Of a stretch of 64,000 nt of DNA, positions 34,225 to 49,200 are shown piece by piece. Origin of the DNA: Diospyros lotus (lineage: Eukaryota > Streptophyta > Magnoliopsida > Ericales > Ebenaceae); NCBI RefSeq assembly GCF_014633365.1, contig NC_068347.1:33646116-33710115 (forward strand), in the 5' to 3' direction. The position numbers and the translations under genes are program-made. The notes below the pieces were generated by a model. It was not told where the DNA came from. It ran no database searches and saw only the letters and a program-made list of their open reading frames with translations. Positions within the stretch are counted from its first letter, which is position 1. Every line of letters begins with the position of its first letter.

Positions 34225-37200
34225 ATGAGCACGGTGGATAAGATGCTGATAAAGGGTATCCGGAGTTTCGACCCGGAGAACAAGAACGTCATCACCTTCT
34301 TCAGGCCGCTAACCCTCATTGTGGGACCCAACGGCGCCGGAAAAACTGTAAGCCTATTATCGTATATGTAGATTATTGCGTATGTCTTTATGTAAAGACG
34401 CGATGATGTGTGTGTGTAAGTTTGAAAATTGGTTGGTTGATTTTCAGACCATTATCGAGTCCTTGAAGCTGGCTTGTACTGGCGAGTTGCCCCCAAATGC
34501 CCGCTCTGGTCATAGCTTCATCCATGACCCCAAGGTTCCTTCCCCCCTCTCTCTACATATACATGCGCGTTCTGATTATCATATATATTTTGATGTTAAA
34601 TGCATATCATAGTTAAGTCATAATATGTGAATACTACTGGATGAATGCTTTTGCTTAGCAACTATGATGTGGGGGGAGTATAGGTATGACTAATAATGAA
34701 TTATGTTCTTAGCAAGTATGATATCTGGTGAGTACTTTTGTGGTATGATACTTTGTTTTCCTTTTGTTCGGGGGTGAGGGGGGGAACATGTTCACCAAAT
34801 ATTTGTGGTCTTGGAGGTTGCAGGGGAACCATTACTATGGACATGTTTAATCTTTTGTAAATAGGCTAGACAACTTCACTTGATAGCAGGGTAGACAATC
34901 AGTCTTGTATTAGTATGTCACCTATAACCATATGTTACAATGCTTGTGTGTATCTGTTCAAGGATAGCCTGACCACATGAGAAGGGCTTGTCTAGAGTAT
35001 AAAATTTAACTTTTGAATGAATTGATGGTCAGCAATTTGATATGTGTGTAACTTTCATAAGGGGGTGAATGTTTTGTGGGTGTAGGTTGCAGGGGAGACA
35101 GAAACAAAGGGTCAGATAAAGCTTCGCTTCAAGACAGCAGCTGGTAAGGATGTGGTGTGTATAAGGTCATTTCAGCTGACTCAGAAGGCATCAAAGATGG
35201 AATACAAGGCAATTGAGAGTGTGCTTCAAACAATTAATCCTCATAGTGGAGAGGTGACATTACTTTGTTTATATCATTTTGATGTAGTGCCTGTTTTGAC
35301 ATTGCATAAGATTGTCTACTTTGTTCTCATTGCCACTAATTGAGGTCAGCTACATGAACTGTAGCTCCCCACCCATCTTCTATTCATGGTCACATAGAAA
35401 GGGCCATTTTATTTTATATGCTCTGTTGTGTCTAAGGGTTTGTAGCTAAGTTTTATTTGGTCTTTCTGTATTCTCCATTTCATCCAGTCACCTCGCTGGT
35501 GCATATATTGGTTTTCTTCACTTATTCAAACTATCTTAATTGCACCCTACACATCTTATCTTCAATAGGTACCACTACAAATGTGGGGTAAATAGAGAAA
35601 TGGGACTGAAAATAATATAGAGCAACCCAAAAAATGTAACGTGACTCATCTATGAATCCCATTAAGTTGGCTTACAAAAGGGAAAAAGAAGAAGTTATAT
35701 GTAACCATTGAAATTGCAAATTTAGTAATGTCTTAGAACAACCAGTGTCTTTTGTTGCTAGTAGGATATGCTAGTGAAACGCTTAGTTCATATCTACATT
35801 TCTGTGTAAATAGCAGATTTCCTTTTAGCATATTTTACGTTTAAAACAAATTGAATATTCCTTTTCTTATTTAGTAATTTTAGGAAATTCACATAAAAAG
35901 ATGGTTTGAGTGGTTAATGAATGAATTTTCACTTAATTAGACTTAGAAGTTCTGAATAGATATGGTTGACTATTTCAGTTTTTGTTAATTTGCTCATTGT
36001 ATCACAATCATGTGACACAAAGGAATAGAAGATAACAAAGGCTTGGCATCCTAGAAATGCACTGCATTTGTGGCTTAAATGAACAATTTACAACGGTTTT
36101 GAGCTTGACTACAAACAATTTTTTATATGCACTATAAACTGAAGTGGAGGATGTGTTTATGTTTGATTTAAATTCTTGATCCCAGTTGATCTATACTATA
36201 AATATATATATATATATATTTCTAACCGACCCCATATAGTGGAATTAAGGCTTGAGATGTTGTTTTAATTTCTTTAGCTGCTGGCTGGCTACTCTTTGTT
36301 TGCCATGCTATGTTGAATGCGGTCCATTATGTTATGTTATGAAGGCAATCTCATAATTTCCACAGTCCATACACAGGGTAAGGCTGAGTACATTTAACCC
36401 TCACCATACACCTCAGTGGTGGAGCTTGTGCTTTGGATTGCCATTTGTTATTTTGCTATACTGTTTTCCTTCTATTTATCATGTGCTGAATTCCTGCTTA
36501 TTGTGAAGTTCTCCAGAAAATATGTCATAATTTTCTTCTTGTTGTGAACTGCAGAAAGTTTGCCTAAGCTATAGATGTGCTGACATGGATCGGGAAATTC
36601 CTGCTCTTATGGGTGTTTCAAAAGCTATCCTTGAAAATGTTATATTTGTGCATCAAGATGAGGCCAATTGGCCATTGCAAGATCCTTCTACTTTGAAAAA
36701 GAAGTTTGATGATATATTTTCGGCAACTAGGTATTTGGGAATATCCTTTTACAATAGATTTAATATCTTATTTACCATTCAAGATGAGACTTATTATCTT
36801 GGTTTGGTTTATTATGCACGCCATTTTTTTGTTTTTTAATTCATGCAATGGTATGGCAGCAAGGGAAGGGTGAGCTTTGGTAGCAACGGTAAGGTTGCTC
36901 CTTTGTGACTGGAAAGTTATGGGTTCAGGTTGTAGAAACAGCCTATTTGCAAAAAGCAAGGGGAAGGCTGCATACAAATATGACCCCTTCCCCAACCCTT
37001 GCATTGCATGGAGCCTTGTACACTAGGGATGCCCGTTTCTTATGATGGCATGACAGTCATGAAGTGTCTATGCTCCCTAGGTTGCATTTAGGGCCTTCTA
37101 GGGAACATACTTGTCACGTGAAACATAAAATGAAAAGCAAATAGGAAGAAAAAAAAACTTTTTTGAAACTATTATATGTGGTTAAATTATTTGTTTGAAC

Positions 37201-40200
37201 TTCTTTTATTGTTTATGTTTGCTATGCTTCATATTCTTGGGACAACTTGCTTATGAATTTAACTCTCCATGTCTGTTGATAATGAATCAGGTACACAAAA
37301 GCCCTTGAGGTAATTAAAAAGCTTCACAAGGAACAGGCTCAAGAGATAAAGACTTACAAGCTAAAGTTGGAGCATCTTCAAACATTGAAAGATGCTGCAT
37401 ATAAGGTTTTCTTCTGTTTACTTCTTTTCTGCAAGTAGATATCCTTGCTAATGTTTTATTATTTTCCTTTCATGTTAGTTAGATTACAAGTAAGCATATT
37501 AAGTTTTCTTAAGGCTAGTAATCTCTTGTTGGCTTTGGTGGATTCAAATCAAGTTTTAATTGAACTTGTGGATCATGCATTGTGGCAGCTTTCTTTCTGA
37601 GTTAGGGGGATCATGTACAGATCTATGAAATGTTTGATCTGATCTAGAGAAAGGAATACGGAGATGCTCAATCCTGCTGTTTTTCTTTTTTTCGTTAGCT
37701 ACTTGATTTTATATAGTTTTCAGACTTAATGTGTGAGCTCTCATATATTGAGATTCTTCAGTGGTAATTGATCCCTGATATTGAAGTTCTTCATGTGATC
37801 TAAAATAGAAATAGGAATGATACTAGTACAGCTATTATCCATTCCTCATCATACTTGGTTTAATGCAGCCCTCTCGCTTAACATGTGAACCCTCATAGAT
37901 AGCTTTTTAATATTTGGTAATTGATCCCTGATATTGTAGCTTATCATAAAGGAAACAATATTTAACTCATTTTTTTGAAAAGAAAATTGTACTACTAGGG
38001 AATGTGGTGACATGAGTTTAGATATTTTACTTGCAACAACATATCAAGCCTTAATCCCAATGCCTTTTATGTACTTGGTCCATCTTAAGGACTATAGGTG
38101 CCATCTTGTTATTACTTAAATACTAACATCACAAGCTTTAATCCTACTAGGTGATGTCAGCTACATGAATTTTGGCTCTCCAACCATAGTCATGGTCATA
38201 TCTTTTTTAAAACCATTTTATTCCATGTCATTTATAAGGTTTCCCACCGAGTTTTCTTTGGTTTTCCTCACATCTTTAGCTATTTCATTCACTTATAGGC
38301 ATGTCCATTGGTCTTCTTCTCACTTATCCAAATCATTTTCTCATTCCTTAAAAGGAGATTTTTTCCTAGGCATTTTTAGGTATTTGAATGCTCTATATTT
38401 TCTAAGGAAAACGTGGTTATGTAGTGGTTGCTGCTCTTGTACAGGCAACTTTATTAATGTTTAGTTCTGTTCTGAAACTAAATGAAAAAGGGAAAGAGAA
38501 GTACGTAAATTTGATGAAATTGTGTTGTGAATAAGGGTATCTTGTCATTGATTTGAGGTTTTGTTCATACAGCTCCGTGAAAGCATATCCCAGGATCACG
38601 AGAAAACAGAAGCATTAAAGAGTCAAATGCAGGAGCTAGAAAGAAACATACAGAACATGGATGCTAAGATCCATCACACTGAATTAACATTAAAAGATCT
38701 GCGGAAACTTCAGGAACAGATATCAACCAAGACTGCTGAGAGAAGCACTTTATTCAAGGAGCAGCAGAAACAGTACGCAGCTCTTGCTGAGGAGAATGAA
38801 GGTTTTTTGAATAATACAACTACTATACTGATTTCATGCTGCTTATCTCTTTATATGGTGCTGATGTGCTTTTCAAACCTGCATTTCATTTTTATGGGTC
38901 ATGCCATCTGTGATGTGTTAGTGCAACCATTAAATCTTTAGACATAGCTGTTCTTACTAGATCTTATATTACTGGCCAGACACGGACGAAGAGTTGAAGG
39001 AATGGAAAACCAAGTTTGAGGAAAGGATTGCACTTCTGGAATCTAAAATTAGCAAGCTGGAGAGGGAAATGAATGACACAGACACAAAAAGTTCTTTCCT
39101 TAAGCAGACAATTAATGACTATATCTGGGAGATCAGCAAACTTCTGACTGAGGCTGAAGTAACTTCTGAGACTTCCATAATTTGATAACTTTAAGACAGC
39201 CAAATGGATCTGGAATTTCTTACGAATTGAGTATTACTTTTTGGCTCCAGGCTCATGTCTCTTTGAAGAATGAACGAGACTCAATTATTCAAAAGCTTTT
39301 TTCAAGGCATAATTTAGGCTCTCTTCCAAGTGTCCCATTCAGCAATGAAGTTGCTTTGAACCTCACTAACCGCATCAAATCAAGGTTAACATACCTTGAG
39401 AAGGACTTGGAAGACAAAAAGGTTATCTCTTTTCTGTCTTCAATATCTTGTTTTAGCAAGATGTTTCTTTCTCTTTTACTTGTAGTATCTAGTGGTTCAA
39501 GGTTATCTCTGGATTTGTATAACCATAATGAAACTACTTTGGTCAATTGGAAGGAGTTTTATTTGTTTATTCTGAATGCTGGTGAATCTATGATTCACCA
39601 TAGATTTCTATCAATAATTTGAAATATTGTTACCTCTTTGTTTAATATAGCATCTGCAGGTTGCTGCTCATGAGTTATTGTGTGGATTATTCACAGTGGT
39701 TTTCTGTCTATAACTGGGAGCTTATTTATGAGATCTTTTGAAATCTTCTAGTTGTGATTCTCGCTGCATTTTCTAGTGAAGCATCTGCAGTTGCTGCTTC
39801 TTAGTTACAGTTTCACTAGTTATTGGATGGTATTCAGGTCTGCTAGGTCTATGGATCCAGAGATGCCTGCATGTGAAGAATACTAATGTATATTACTGGG
39901 CTAGTAGTTGAAAGCTGTCATTTTGAAACATAATTACTAGTGATTGTATCTCTGACATAAATAATTGATTCTATAGTTTTTGCAATAACAATGCTGTCCA
40001 AGTCAAAATTCAACTATAGTCCAAAAGAAGTTTAGCCTGTTTATTTTTCACCTATAGAAAGAAACTGGAATTTAAGCCAATATAGAATTCTTTTGGGATT
40101 CTAAGGCCTGTTGAGGACCCATGAATCTTCTGTCATACAGGGTTGCTCTATTCAAATAACTTGAATTTTTTTTTTGTTTTTTTCTTTTTTGGTAAATCAA

Positions 40201-43200
40201 AAGGCTTGAAATGCATTTTGAACTTATCTTAGTCCATATTTGCATGCTTCTTTTTTGTGTCCTTGGGATCTTGTTTAGCATTGACTGTCTTGATTTGTGT
40301 CCATGAAACATTTCAAGATGTTGTTCCTTGATTCATTCACACTGCACCTACTATGTTAGATTCTCATCTCTAACTTGTGGTATTTAGAAAATCAATCTTC
40401 AATGATTTGTCTTTGTTGGGAAGGGGCAAATTACCATTTTCAGGCAAGCTAGGGGGTTACACTGTAAATTGCTTGGTCCTCTTATCATATTCTTGAATTT
40501 GTCTTCCTTATGTTTCTCTGAAAAATGAAGCAGTTTGCTTGTTTTATTAAATGTTGCATTTGAGTAAAAGACTAAAGTTGAATTTTCATCTTGAAGACGA
40601 TATTATGCATGAAAAACATTTACTTGCTAAATTTACTGGACAAAGGTGCCTCTTTCTTTCTCTTAACTGTTTCATCTATACTTGACTAATATTTGTGCAC
40701 ATCATCTGTGATCATGATCATTGACTGGGAAGGATGGTATTTCAGAAATCAAATGAATTAGAACTTAAGGTGGCATTGGATCGCTATATGGGTGCAAATG
40801 ACCGCTGGAAAGACATTGAGGCTCAAAAACAAGCTAAGATAGAGATCAAGGTTAGTGATCAAGGATGCATGTTATTACTGTTTGCAGTTCCTTTTTGTTT
40901 ACATGCTTCATTGTAACTTGCAAATCCTTGCAGAGTGGTATTCTGAAACGTATAGAAGAGAAGGAGAATGAACGTGATTCATTTGAACTCCAAATTTCTA
41001 ACGTGAATCTCGTACATATTGACGAGAGAGAAAAGAACATGGTAATGGTGAACCTGCGTAGTCTTTTTTCTTTTGGTTTCAGAAACTCAGTTTTTTGGCT
41101 GAGCTTTCTTTTTATCTTTTCAGCGTGTTGAGGTAGAGAGAAAGACGAAGCAACTTGCTGAAAGAGAATTTGAATCAAATATACGCCAAAAACAGGGTGA
41201 GATTTATGCCATTGAACAGAGAATTAAAGCTCTTAACCGTGAGAAAGATATCATGGCTGCTGATTCTGAGGATAGAGTTAAATTGTCTCTAAAGAAGGCA
41301 GAGTTGGAAAATCTGAAGAATAAGCATAAAAAGATGCAAGTCAAATCTCTCTCTTCCTCTCTCTAATCTTTCTGCTCTGTTTTTTTATTTATTTTTACAT
41401 TGGATCTATGTTCTGTACTTTTTATGTTGTTTAGTATTTTCTCTGGGAATTGATATGTCTTTCCACTACAGAATGGGTGAATGCAAAGATAGAGTTAGGG
41501 GAGTGCTTAAGGGAAGACTTCCTCCTGACAAGGATTTGAAAAAAGAAGTTGCACAAGCCCTAAGGTTGTGTTAACCAATTGTGTTCTTTATGTTGGTATA
41601 TCTACAAGAAATTCCCTTTCCATGTTCTTTCAGTTATTTGGTTGAATTTGTGGCAAATAATGCTCTACTCCAGTTTTTTTTGGCTCTTTTGGATATCTTC
41701 TAGATTTTGTCCTGTGTGTAGTCTTCAGTATGGTCAATGATGTTTTTACTTTGAACTTTTCCTTGATTACTGATCTGTATCAGAAGAAGAACCATATAGG
41801 TTATCTTTTCTATTTGTATTCATATTTAAGTTCATTGGTCTTGATGACTTGAGATGTTATTTCTTAATTTCTCTTGCTTTCTTTCCAGTCATTCATGACA
41901 CTTTTTCCATATTAAATTTCATCGAGCCCTACAGTCTCTAACCCTTGGGCATAACTACTGACTAAAACTTTGCTGCCCATATTATTCTGATATAAATTAT
42001 AGAGTTTCTCAACTGTCTCCACTCGAAATTTCATTCACATATAATTTCAAGAATTTGATTGATGATGGCATCTAAAGGGATTGATGATGCAATTGAAGAG
42101 CAAACCCAGAGTCGGTCACAAAAGGAGATGCATGGAAGCCGAGCTGGAGCTATTACTGTTACCAGCTAAAAAGAGAGGCATGTCTTGGCATTGACGGATA
42201 AACTATTTTTCTGAAAGACTAATAAAATATTCAGCCAGTAGTTTTTTTTCCCTGGGGGGGTGGGGTGGTTGTGGATTTGCCTCTTCTGGCTTGAGAAGTC
42301 GGATTAAGATATTGCCTTATGATTCACATGATGATGGAGGTCTCTCTTGCTTGTGGCCTTAATGTGGTAGCCTCTTCCTCTGGATGAGGAGGCAGTAGTT
42401 ATGGAGAGATTTCTCCATTGTGATTCTGTTTAAAAAATGTTTGGAAGGACAATTTGCACTCTTAACATATAGAGGGCCTGAAGGGAATTGCTCCAGGGAG
42501 AAAAAAATACCCTCAAACTTGGTGGCATCCATTACTGTTGTGTAAGACTTTTACATTGTCTTCTGAGAATATTTAGCAGGACTTAATGAATTCTTGTTAT
42601 ATTATGGGCTTGAAGAGAATTACATCAGATAGAAAGAAGTTTTCTTAAACTTGATGAGATCCATATCTTCAAAGATCTTCTTGCTGAAAGTTGATGCACG
42701 CACTTGATTTGTGAAGTACAAGGTAGCAAGGGTAATGCACAAGAACATATTTGGCAGCCCAGGGAATTATTTCAACACCTTTTGGAAATTAATTAAGTTA
42801 ACACCACAATCATTTTTATAATGTCTTGAAAAGGAAAATGAGTTAGTCTTGGGGCTAGTGGATGTAACATACTCAAGGACCTTTATCCCAGAAAAAAGAA
42901 TTTAGGATATTAAGTACTAGTAAGATATCAATCTTTTGTCAAAGAATTGCTGCTTCTCCTTTCTATTGTTTTTCTTTTTCTTTAATTCTTTTTGGTTTTC
43001 TAAGAGTGCAACTTTTGCCATGGATACTTAAATTGTGGGTCTCATTGCAGTTCTAACTTGTAGCTAAACCATGGTAATTGTGTTTATTATCCTGATGAGA
43101 CCAAATAGTTATCAAAGTTGAAACTGTCAAACTGATACATATGAATACATCTGTACATTTTTGAAGTCTGTAGGCTAAAAGTGCATGCTGATTTCTTTAT

Positions 43201-46200
43201 TATTGTGTTTTTTTCACTGTTTATTTTATGCTTTTTGTGAATACATTGTGTTCCTCTCCGTATAATATTCTTTATTTTTTTTATTTTTTTTATGCAGGGC
43301 TCATGTAATTGAGTTTGATGACTTGAACTCTAAATCACGCGAGGCTGAGAAGGAGGTGAATATGTTGCAGATGAAAATACAAGAAGTTAATAGTAACTTG
43401 ACCAAACTTCACAAGGATAAGGATTGTGAGTCTCTTTCCTCCTTGATTAACATTTGTCTGTTAAAGCTGCATATCTTTTCTACATTCAGGCTGCTGGTAT
43501 TTCTTATTGTATGTTTTATTTTGTTGTATTGAAGAATCTCGGTGACATGGGATATGATAGCTTTATAGAAAAAATGGCCATGGATAGAGATGATTGGAGA
43601 GAGAGAATTCTTGTAACTGATCCCACCGGGATTAAGGAATCTATGCTTCCCAGTGACATTTATGATTATAAATAAATTTTTAAAATGTTCATACAGATGA
43701 TCTTACTGATGGATTAGTTATCAACCTAGTTGATTTTGTTTGCTACAGTAATTATTAACTGAATGTTTTATTTACTGTAAATTTGAAAATACTGATAATT
43801 AATGTTAAGAAATTACCCATTGAAGTTTCCTTCAACTAATAGAACCAAAATATGTCAAGAAAATCAGCAAATGAATATTTATCTGATAGAAACTATATAA
43901 AATTCAGTAAGAGTGGAAAAAATAGTTACCACTACTTTTTTAGCTTTCCACTTCCCCTCTTCCTGTGGAGGTGAGAATAAAGTTTGCAAGTCAATTGTCA
44001 ATTGATTTATTCTTGTAATTGAAATGCAGCTAGAAAGAGATTTATTGAATCAAAACTCCAATCTTTGAATCAGCAGTTCTCTGGCATTGACTTTTATCCT
44101 CAAGTTTTGGATTCAGCCAAGGAAAAAAGAGATGTGCAGAAAAGGTACTTGGTTTTGAATTTCTATCATAGATTATTTTCTCTGTTCTCCTACTGATAGT
44201 TAGCACACTTGTTCATGACTACTGCACCAATTCATTTACTTTCCATTATATTGGATGCAGCAAATACAACATTGCTGATGGTATGCGGCAGATGTTTGAT
44301 CCTTTTGAAAGAGTTGCTCGTGCTCATCATATTTGTCCTTGCTGTGAGCGCCCTTTCTCTGCTGAAGAGGAAGACAACTTTGTTAAAAAGGTTGGTAATT
44401 TTCTTCTTTCTAATCCACTTTGACTCAATATTAGATTGTGGCGCCATTTTTTATGGTATTCTCTAATTTTTTCTTTTCTTTCCTCATGTGGTTTCACTTA
44501 TATTGGTTCGTATTTACATAAATATTAACAGCAAAGGGTGAAGGCTGCAAGTTCTGCTGAGCATATGAAAGTGTTGGCCGTAGAGTCTTCAAGTGCTGAT
44601 TCCTTCTTCCAGCAGTTAGACAAGCTTCGTGTGGTATATGAAGAATATGCTAAAATTGGCAGGGAAACAATTCCTCTTGCAGAGAAAAATTTGAATGAAC
44701 TAAATGAGGAATTGGATCAAAAATCTCAGGCACTTGATGATGTAATTTCTATTTGGCTCTCTCTCTCTCCTGTGCTTTTGGCAGCTATTTTGTTTTTGGG
44801 TTGTAGGCTTCCTTCTGCTAAGGTTCCATCTGATTTTGGACTTCCCCTCAGGTGTAAGGTCACTAGTAGGTGACTAGTTATAGCAAGAGAATTGTTGGGA
44901 CTATCTTTGTTCAGTTACCCATTTTGCAAGCTTATTTTGATGTCATCCTCTTTCTCTTTTCATTTGCTTTTTTAAAGTGACTCTGTCATGATTCTTTCTG
45001 CTAATGGTTGGGGATACTAATTTTGCTTGCGAGTAACCTTTTGAACTTGGAGGCTGTATTGCATATTTGTCCTGATCTCTCCTTCTCTCTAACATAATTT
45101 TTGGTAATGAGTGGATGGGCAAATATTTATCCTTTTATTAGAATCTTTGTAGCGTCCTATCATTTCCGTTCTGTGGCTCCCCTGTTATTGGTTTTGTGGC
45201 TGAAAGTATAAATTGGAATGCACAACAAATTTGGGGAGTTTGCAGCTTTCTTATCCATTTTCAAGATGTCTATATTTCTATATGTAGCTTGTTTGACCTT
45301 GAAATCTGTATATGGCAGTTTCTTTATTTGAACTCTTCCTTTAATCTTCTTTTGAGAGAATAAGACCGCTGACCTTCCATTTTAATGCTGTCCATTTGGA
45401 AGGCATGACTTCTCCTGATTTAAATGCTTTCTTGTGTTATTGATTCAATATTGGCAATACTTAATATTCTTGGAGATTGATAAATACCAGTTGCATTTTA
45501 TGAGGATCTATCTCTGGAGGCATCTGCTTCTGGTCCTGTTAAAATGAACTTCGTGATAGTTCTACTGGAAATTTTTAGCTATTCATTCACCCATTTTGAG
45601 GGTGAGCCTTGGCTGTACAAGTAATGTTGCTCCTTTGTGACTGGAAGATCATGGATTCAAATTGTGGAAACAGCCTCTTTGCGGAGAAGTAAGCGTATCA
45701 CTGTGTACAAAACACCCCTCCCCTAACGCTCGCCAAGTGGGGAGTCTCATGCACTAGAGACTTATTCATTTACCTGCTTCACATGAGTTGATCCCCTGTT
45801 TTCAGATAGACACTCTACCACTAGTATATATTTATTTTTTGGCATGGTTTAACTATAAGAAACTTAGCTCTTCATATCAAGGTATGGTTAGATTAATTCC
45901 AAGTACTTGGTTCTTATTGTAAGTGTACTCTAGTTACTTGTCAAAAGTGAACATGTATTTTATTCACTTTTATTTCGAGATTGTGACAAGAAGGTCATGG
46001 GTTTGAGTTGTGGAAACCTCTTTGTGAAAAAATGTTACAAATCTATACAATAACAATCCTCCCTCGACCCTCACAAGCGGGGAGAGTTGTGCCTTGGGGA
46101 CACCCTTTATTTGAAGGTTGGGATTGTTATTGAAGATATTTTTTTAAATTATGGTTATCAATTTTATAATGTGCATAATTTGTTAAAGCTGATTATGGAG

Positions 46201-49200
46201 ATAAGTTTTCCCTATTTTGTTATTATTTTTTGAGTTGTTTCTCTTATTTTCAGTTTACATTGTACTTATTAGATTTTGATAATCGAGCGAATGTTTGTAT
46301 TGCAGGTTTTGGGTGTCTTGGCTCAAATAAAGGCTGATAAGGATTCTGTTGAGGCCTTGATGCAACCTGTAGAAACTGTTGATAGGCTTTACCAGGAAAT
46401 ACATGCTCTGCAAAAGCAAGTTGATGATTTGGAGTATAAGCTTGATTTTCGGGGGCAAGGTGTTAAGTCTATGGAGGATATTCAGTTGGAGCTGAACAAC
46501 TTGCAGAGCACAAAGTATATAATCTTCATCTGCTCCCAGTTATATATTTTATTATATTATTTGCTTTTTCTGCTTTATTGGCTAGTGAGGATTGTTTTGC
46601 TTTACCTTCCTACTCCAAAGGACTAGTTGTGTGCTTGTTTGGCCACCATCTGACTTTCTTATTATTTTTATTTAGCAACTTGATGTTATCTTTTGTTGCT
46701 TATATTTGCCTTCTTTCTGATTCTTCTTCCTACTTGCAAACAGAGATAGTTTGCATAATGATCTGGAAAAGTTAAGAGATGAACAAAGGTATATGGAAAA
46801 TGACCTGTCAAGTATTCAGATACGATGGCATACCACAAGGGAAGAGAAGGTGAAAGCAGCTAATACATTGCGTGATGTAAAAAAGGCAGAGGAGGAGTTG
46901 GATCGTTTGGCAGAGGAGAAAAGTCAAGTTGAGCTTGATGAGAAGGTATTTTCTTAAGGATTTTTTCCTCATTTGTTAACTCTTTTTTTTTTCCTGTTAA
47001 AAAAATAAATTGCGTGCATACTTTATATGACCCGATAATGTAAACTCTTACTGACCCGATAATGTGCGTGCATACTTTACATGCAACAGATGATTGTCAC
47101 TAACCACCTAGGCCACACAATATTGTATATGTTAGATATAAGCTCTTTCTTTCCTATCTTGTCTGCTTTTTTTTTTTCATATTTGAGTGGTAAGATCTAA
47201 TCCGCATACAAGAATGGCAATGAAATTTCTTCTAAATTAGCAACAAAAAGAAATTGCTGTGCCTTTTGTTTTTCCCATTTTACTTTGTACCAATTATTTA
47301 TAACAAATCCATCTTTAACACATGATGCTCATGAATATTTCAGCATTTGGCAGAGTCCCTTGGCCCTTTATCCAAGGAAAAAGAGAAATTGCTTAGTGAC
47401 TACAACGATTTGAAAGTCAAGCTTAATTGTGAATATGAGGAGCAGGCTGAAGTCAGAAGAAATTATCAACAAGAAATTGAGACACTTATTAGAGTGACTT
47501 CCAAGATTAAAGAGTATGTTACATGGACCTGAGGAGTTGTGTTTGTGGTTCTCTCTTTAGTGATCTTGATTATTATTTCTTTTGACGTGCCAGGTACAAT
47601 GATTCAAGAAAAGGGGAGAGGCTGAAGGAACTGCAAGAAAAACAGACTCTATCTGAATCTCAACTTCAAAGTTGTGATGTCAGGAAACAGGAGATTTTGG
47701 CTGAGCTAAACAAAAGTAAAGATTTGATGCGAAATCAAGATCAGTTAAGACGTAATATTGAGGACAACTTGAATTATAGGAAAACGAAGGCTGAAGTAGA
47801 TGAGCTCACTCATGAGATTGAATCACTGGAAGAGAAAATACTTAAGATTGGTGGAGTTTCAACCATTGAATCTGATCTTGTAAAATTGTCTCAAGAAAGA
47901 GAGAGGCTTCTTTCAGAGGTATGAATCAGTCTGTGAAAGGTTTTGAGCTTTCCTTCTAATTTAACTTGTGGTTCTTATTCTTATTGTTATTATTGTTAAC
48001 AATAATAATAAGTTTTTTAATTGTTAGTTCTGAGGGTTCTTTTTTAGATCATGGAAGAACTGGTATGTTATATTAATGTACTGAGAAGTTACATGCCATA
48101 GCATATTTATGGGTGTAATGGATACTAATAGGTGAATTTGGACTGAACAGTGCATGGAGATTTATGACTGACATATTTCTGTAGTAGCCTTGTTTAAATT
48201 CCTGGCCAGATACAAAGTTTCAAATTGGTACATTTTCAATTTCCAACGCCATTAGTTGATCATCCTTTGGTTGTGTTGCACATGTTTATAGGCCAAGTTT
48301 CTTCTAAATATGGGAAGATGATTTTCGATGGTTATGTTTTGCAGTTAAACAGGTGCCACGGTACAATGTCTGTATATCAGAGCAATATTTCAAAGAATAA
48401 AGTTGATCTTAAACAAGCACAGTACAAGGAAATTGACAAACGGTACTTTGATCAGCTTATCCTGCTCAAGGTACAATGCTATTCTTCTTGATTGATTATT
48501 TCATCCATTAAACTTTTTCATTGTATAGTTGACTGTAAAAACATTTGTAACAGACAACCGAGATGGCAAACAAGGACCTGGATAGATATTACAATGCTCT
48601 GGACAAGTGAGCAGGCAGCACATTTATCTTTTCTTATGTTCTACTTTTGTCTGCAGCAGCAGCAGCAGCAGCATTGTGTACCTACATCAGGCTATATAGT
48701 ATTGAATAGTTTTAACTTTTAAATTATAGCTTTATGTGCTAAGAAAACTTTATGGGAAACTCTTAGGCATGACATGAATTATAATGGTATAGGGGATATG
48801 GTCATGAATAGAGATAATTGGAGAGCTACAACCCATTTAGTCGACTCCACCTAGTGGGATTAAGGGGTGTGATGATGATAATGATACTGCCATCAATTTC
48901 TGATATTGATGTCATGTGAACTTCCTTTCTACTGCATGCCAATTTCTGATGGTACATCTCATTCTTAATTCATCTGTTTTTAATGAATCCCCTTGTTGAA
49001 ATAAATTTAGTACCGTATGTAAAACAAGTTAGATTAATGAAGATTGTTTTGGTTGGATTTGTGTCTAGGTATCTAATCTTTACTTACTCTTAGGGAAGTG
49101 GAATATTATGGCAAAGTTAGGTATATGTATGCAAATATATTGTGAATATTAATATTTGCTTAGGATACAATATTTTAAGATGAAAGGATATTCTTATTTA

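Noticed and set aside
36868..37040. tRNA gene suggested by a B-box-like GGGTTCAGGTTGTAG
   Set aside because: No cloverleaf can be drawn, and the sequence continues into the C-rich body of an Au SINE.
41340..41345. Canonical GT donor for RAD50 intron 11
   Set aside because: Using it shifts the frame into a stop right after the acceptor and breaks the conserved KHKKI-ECKDR region.
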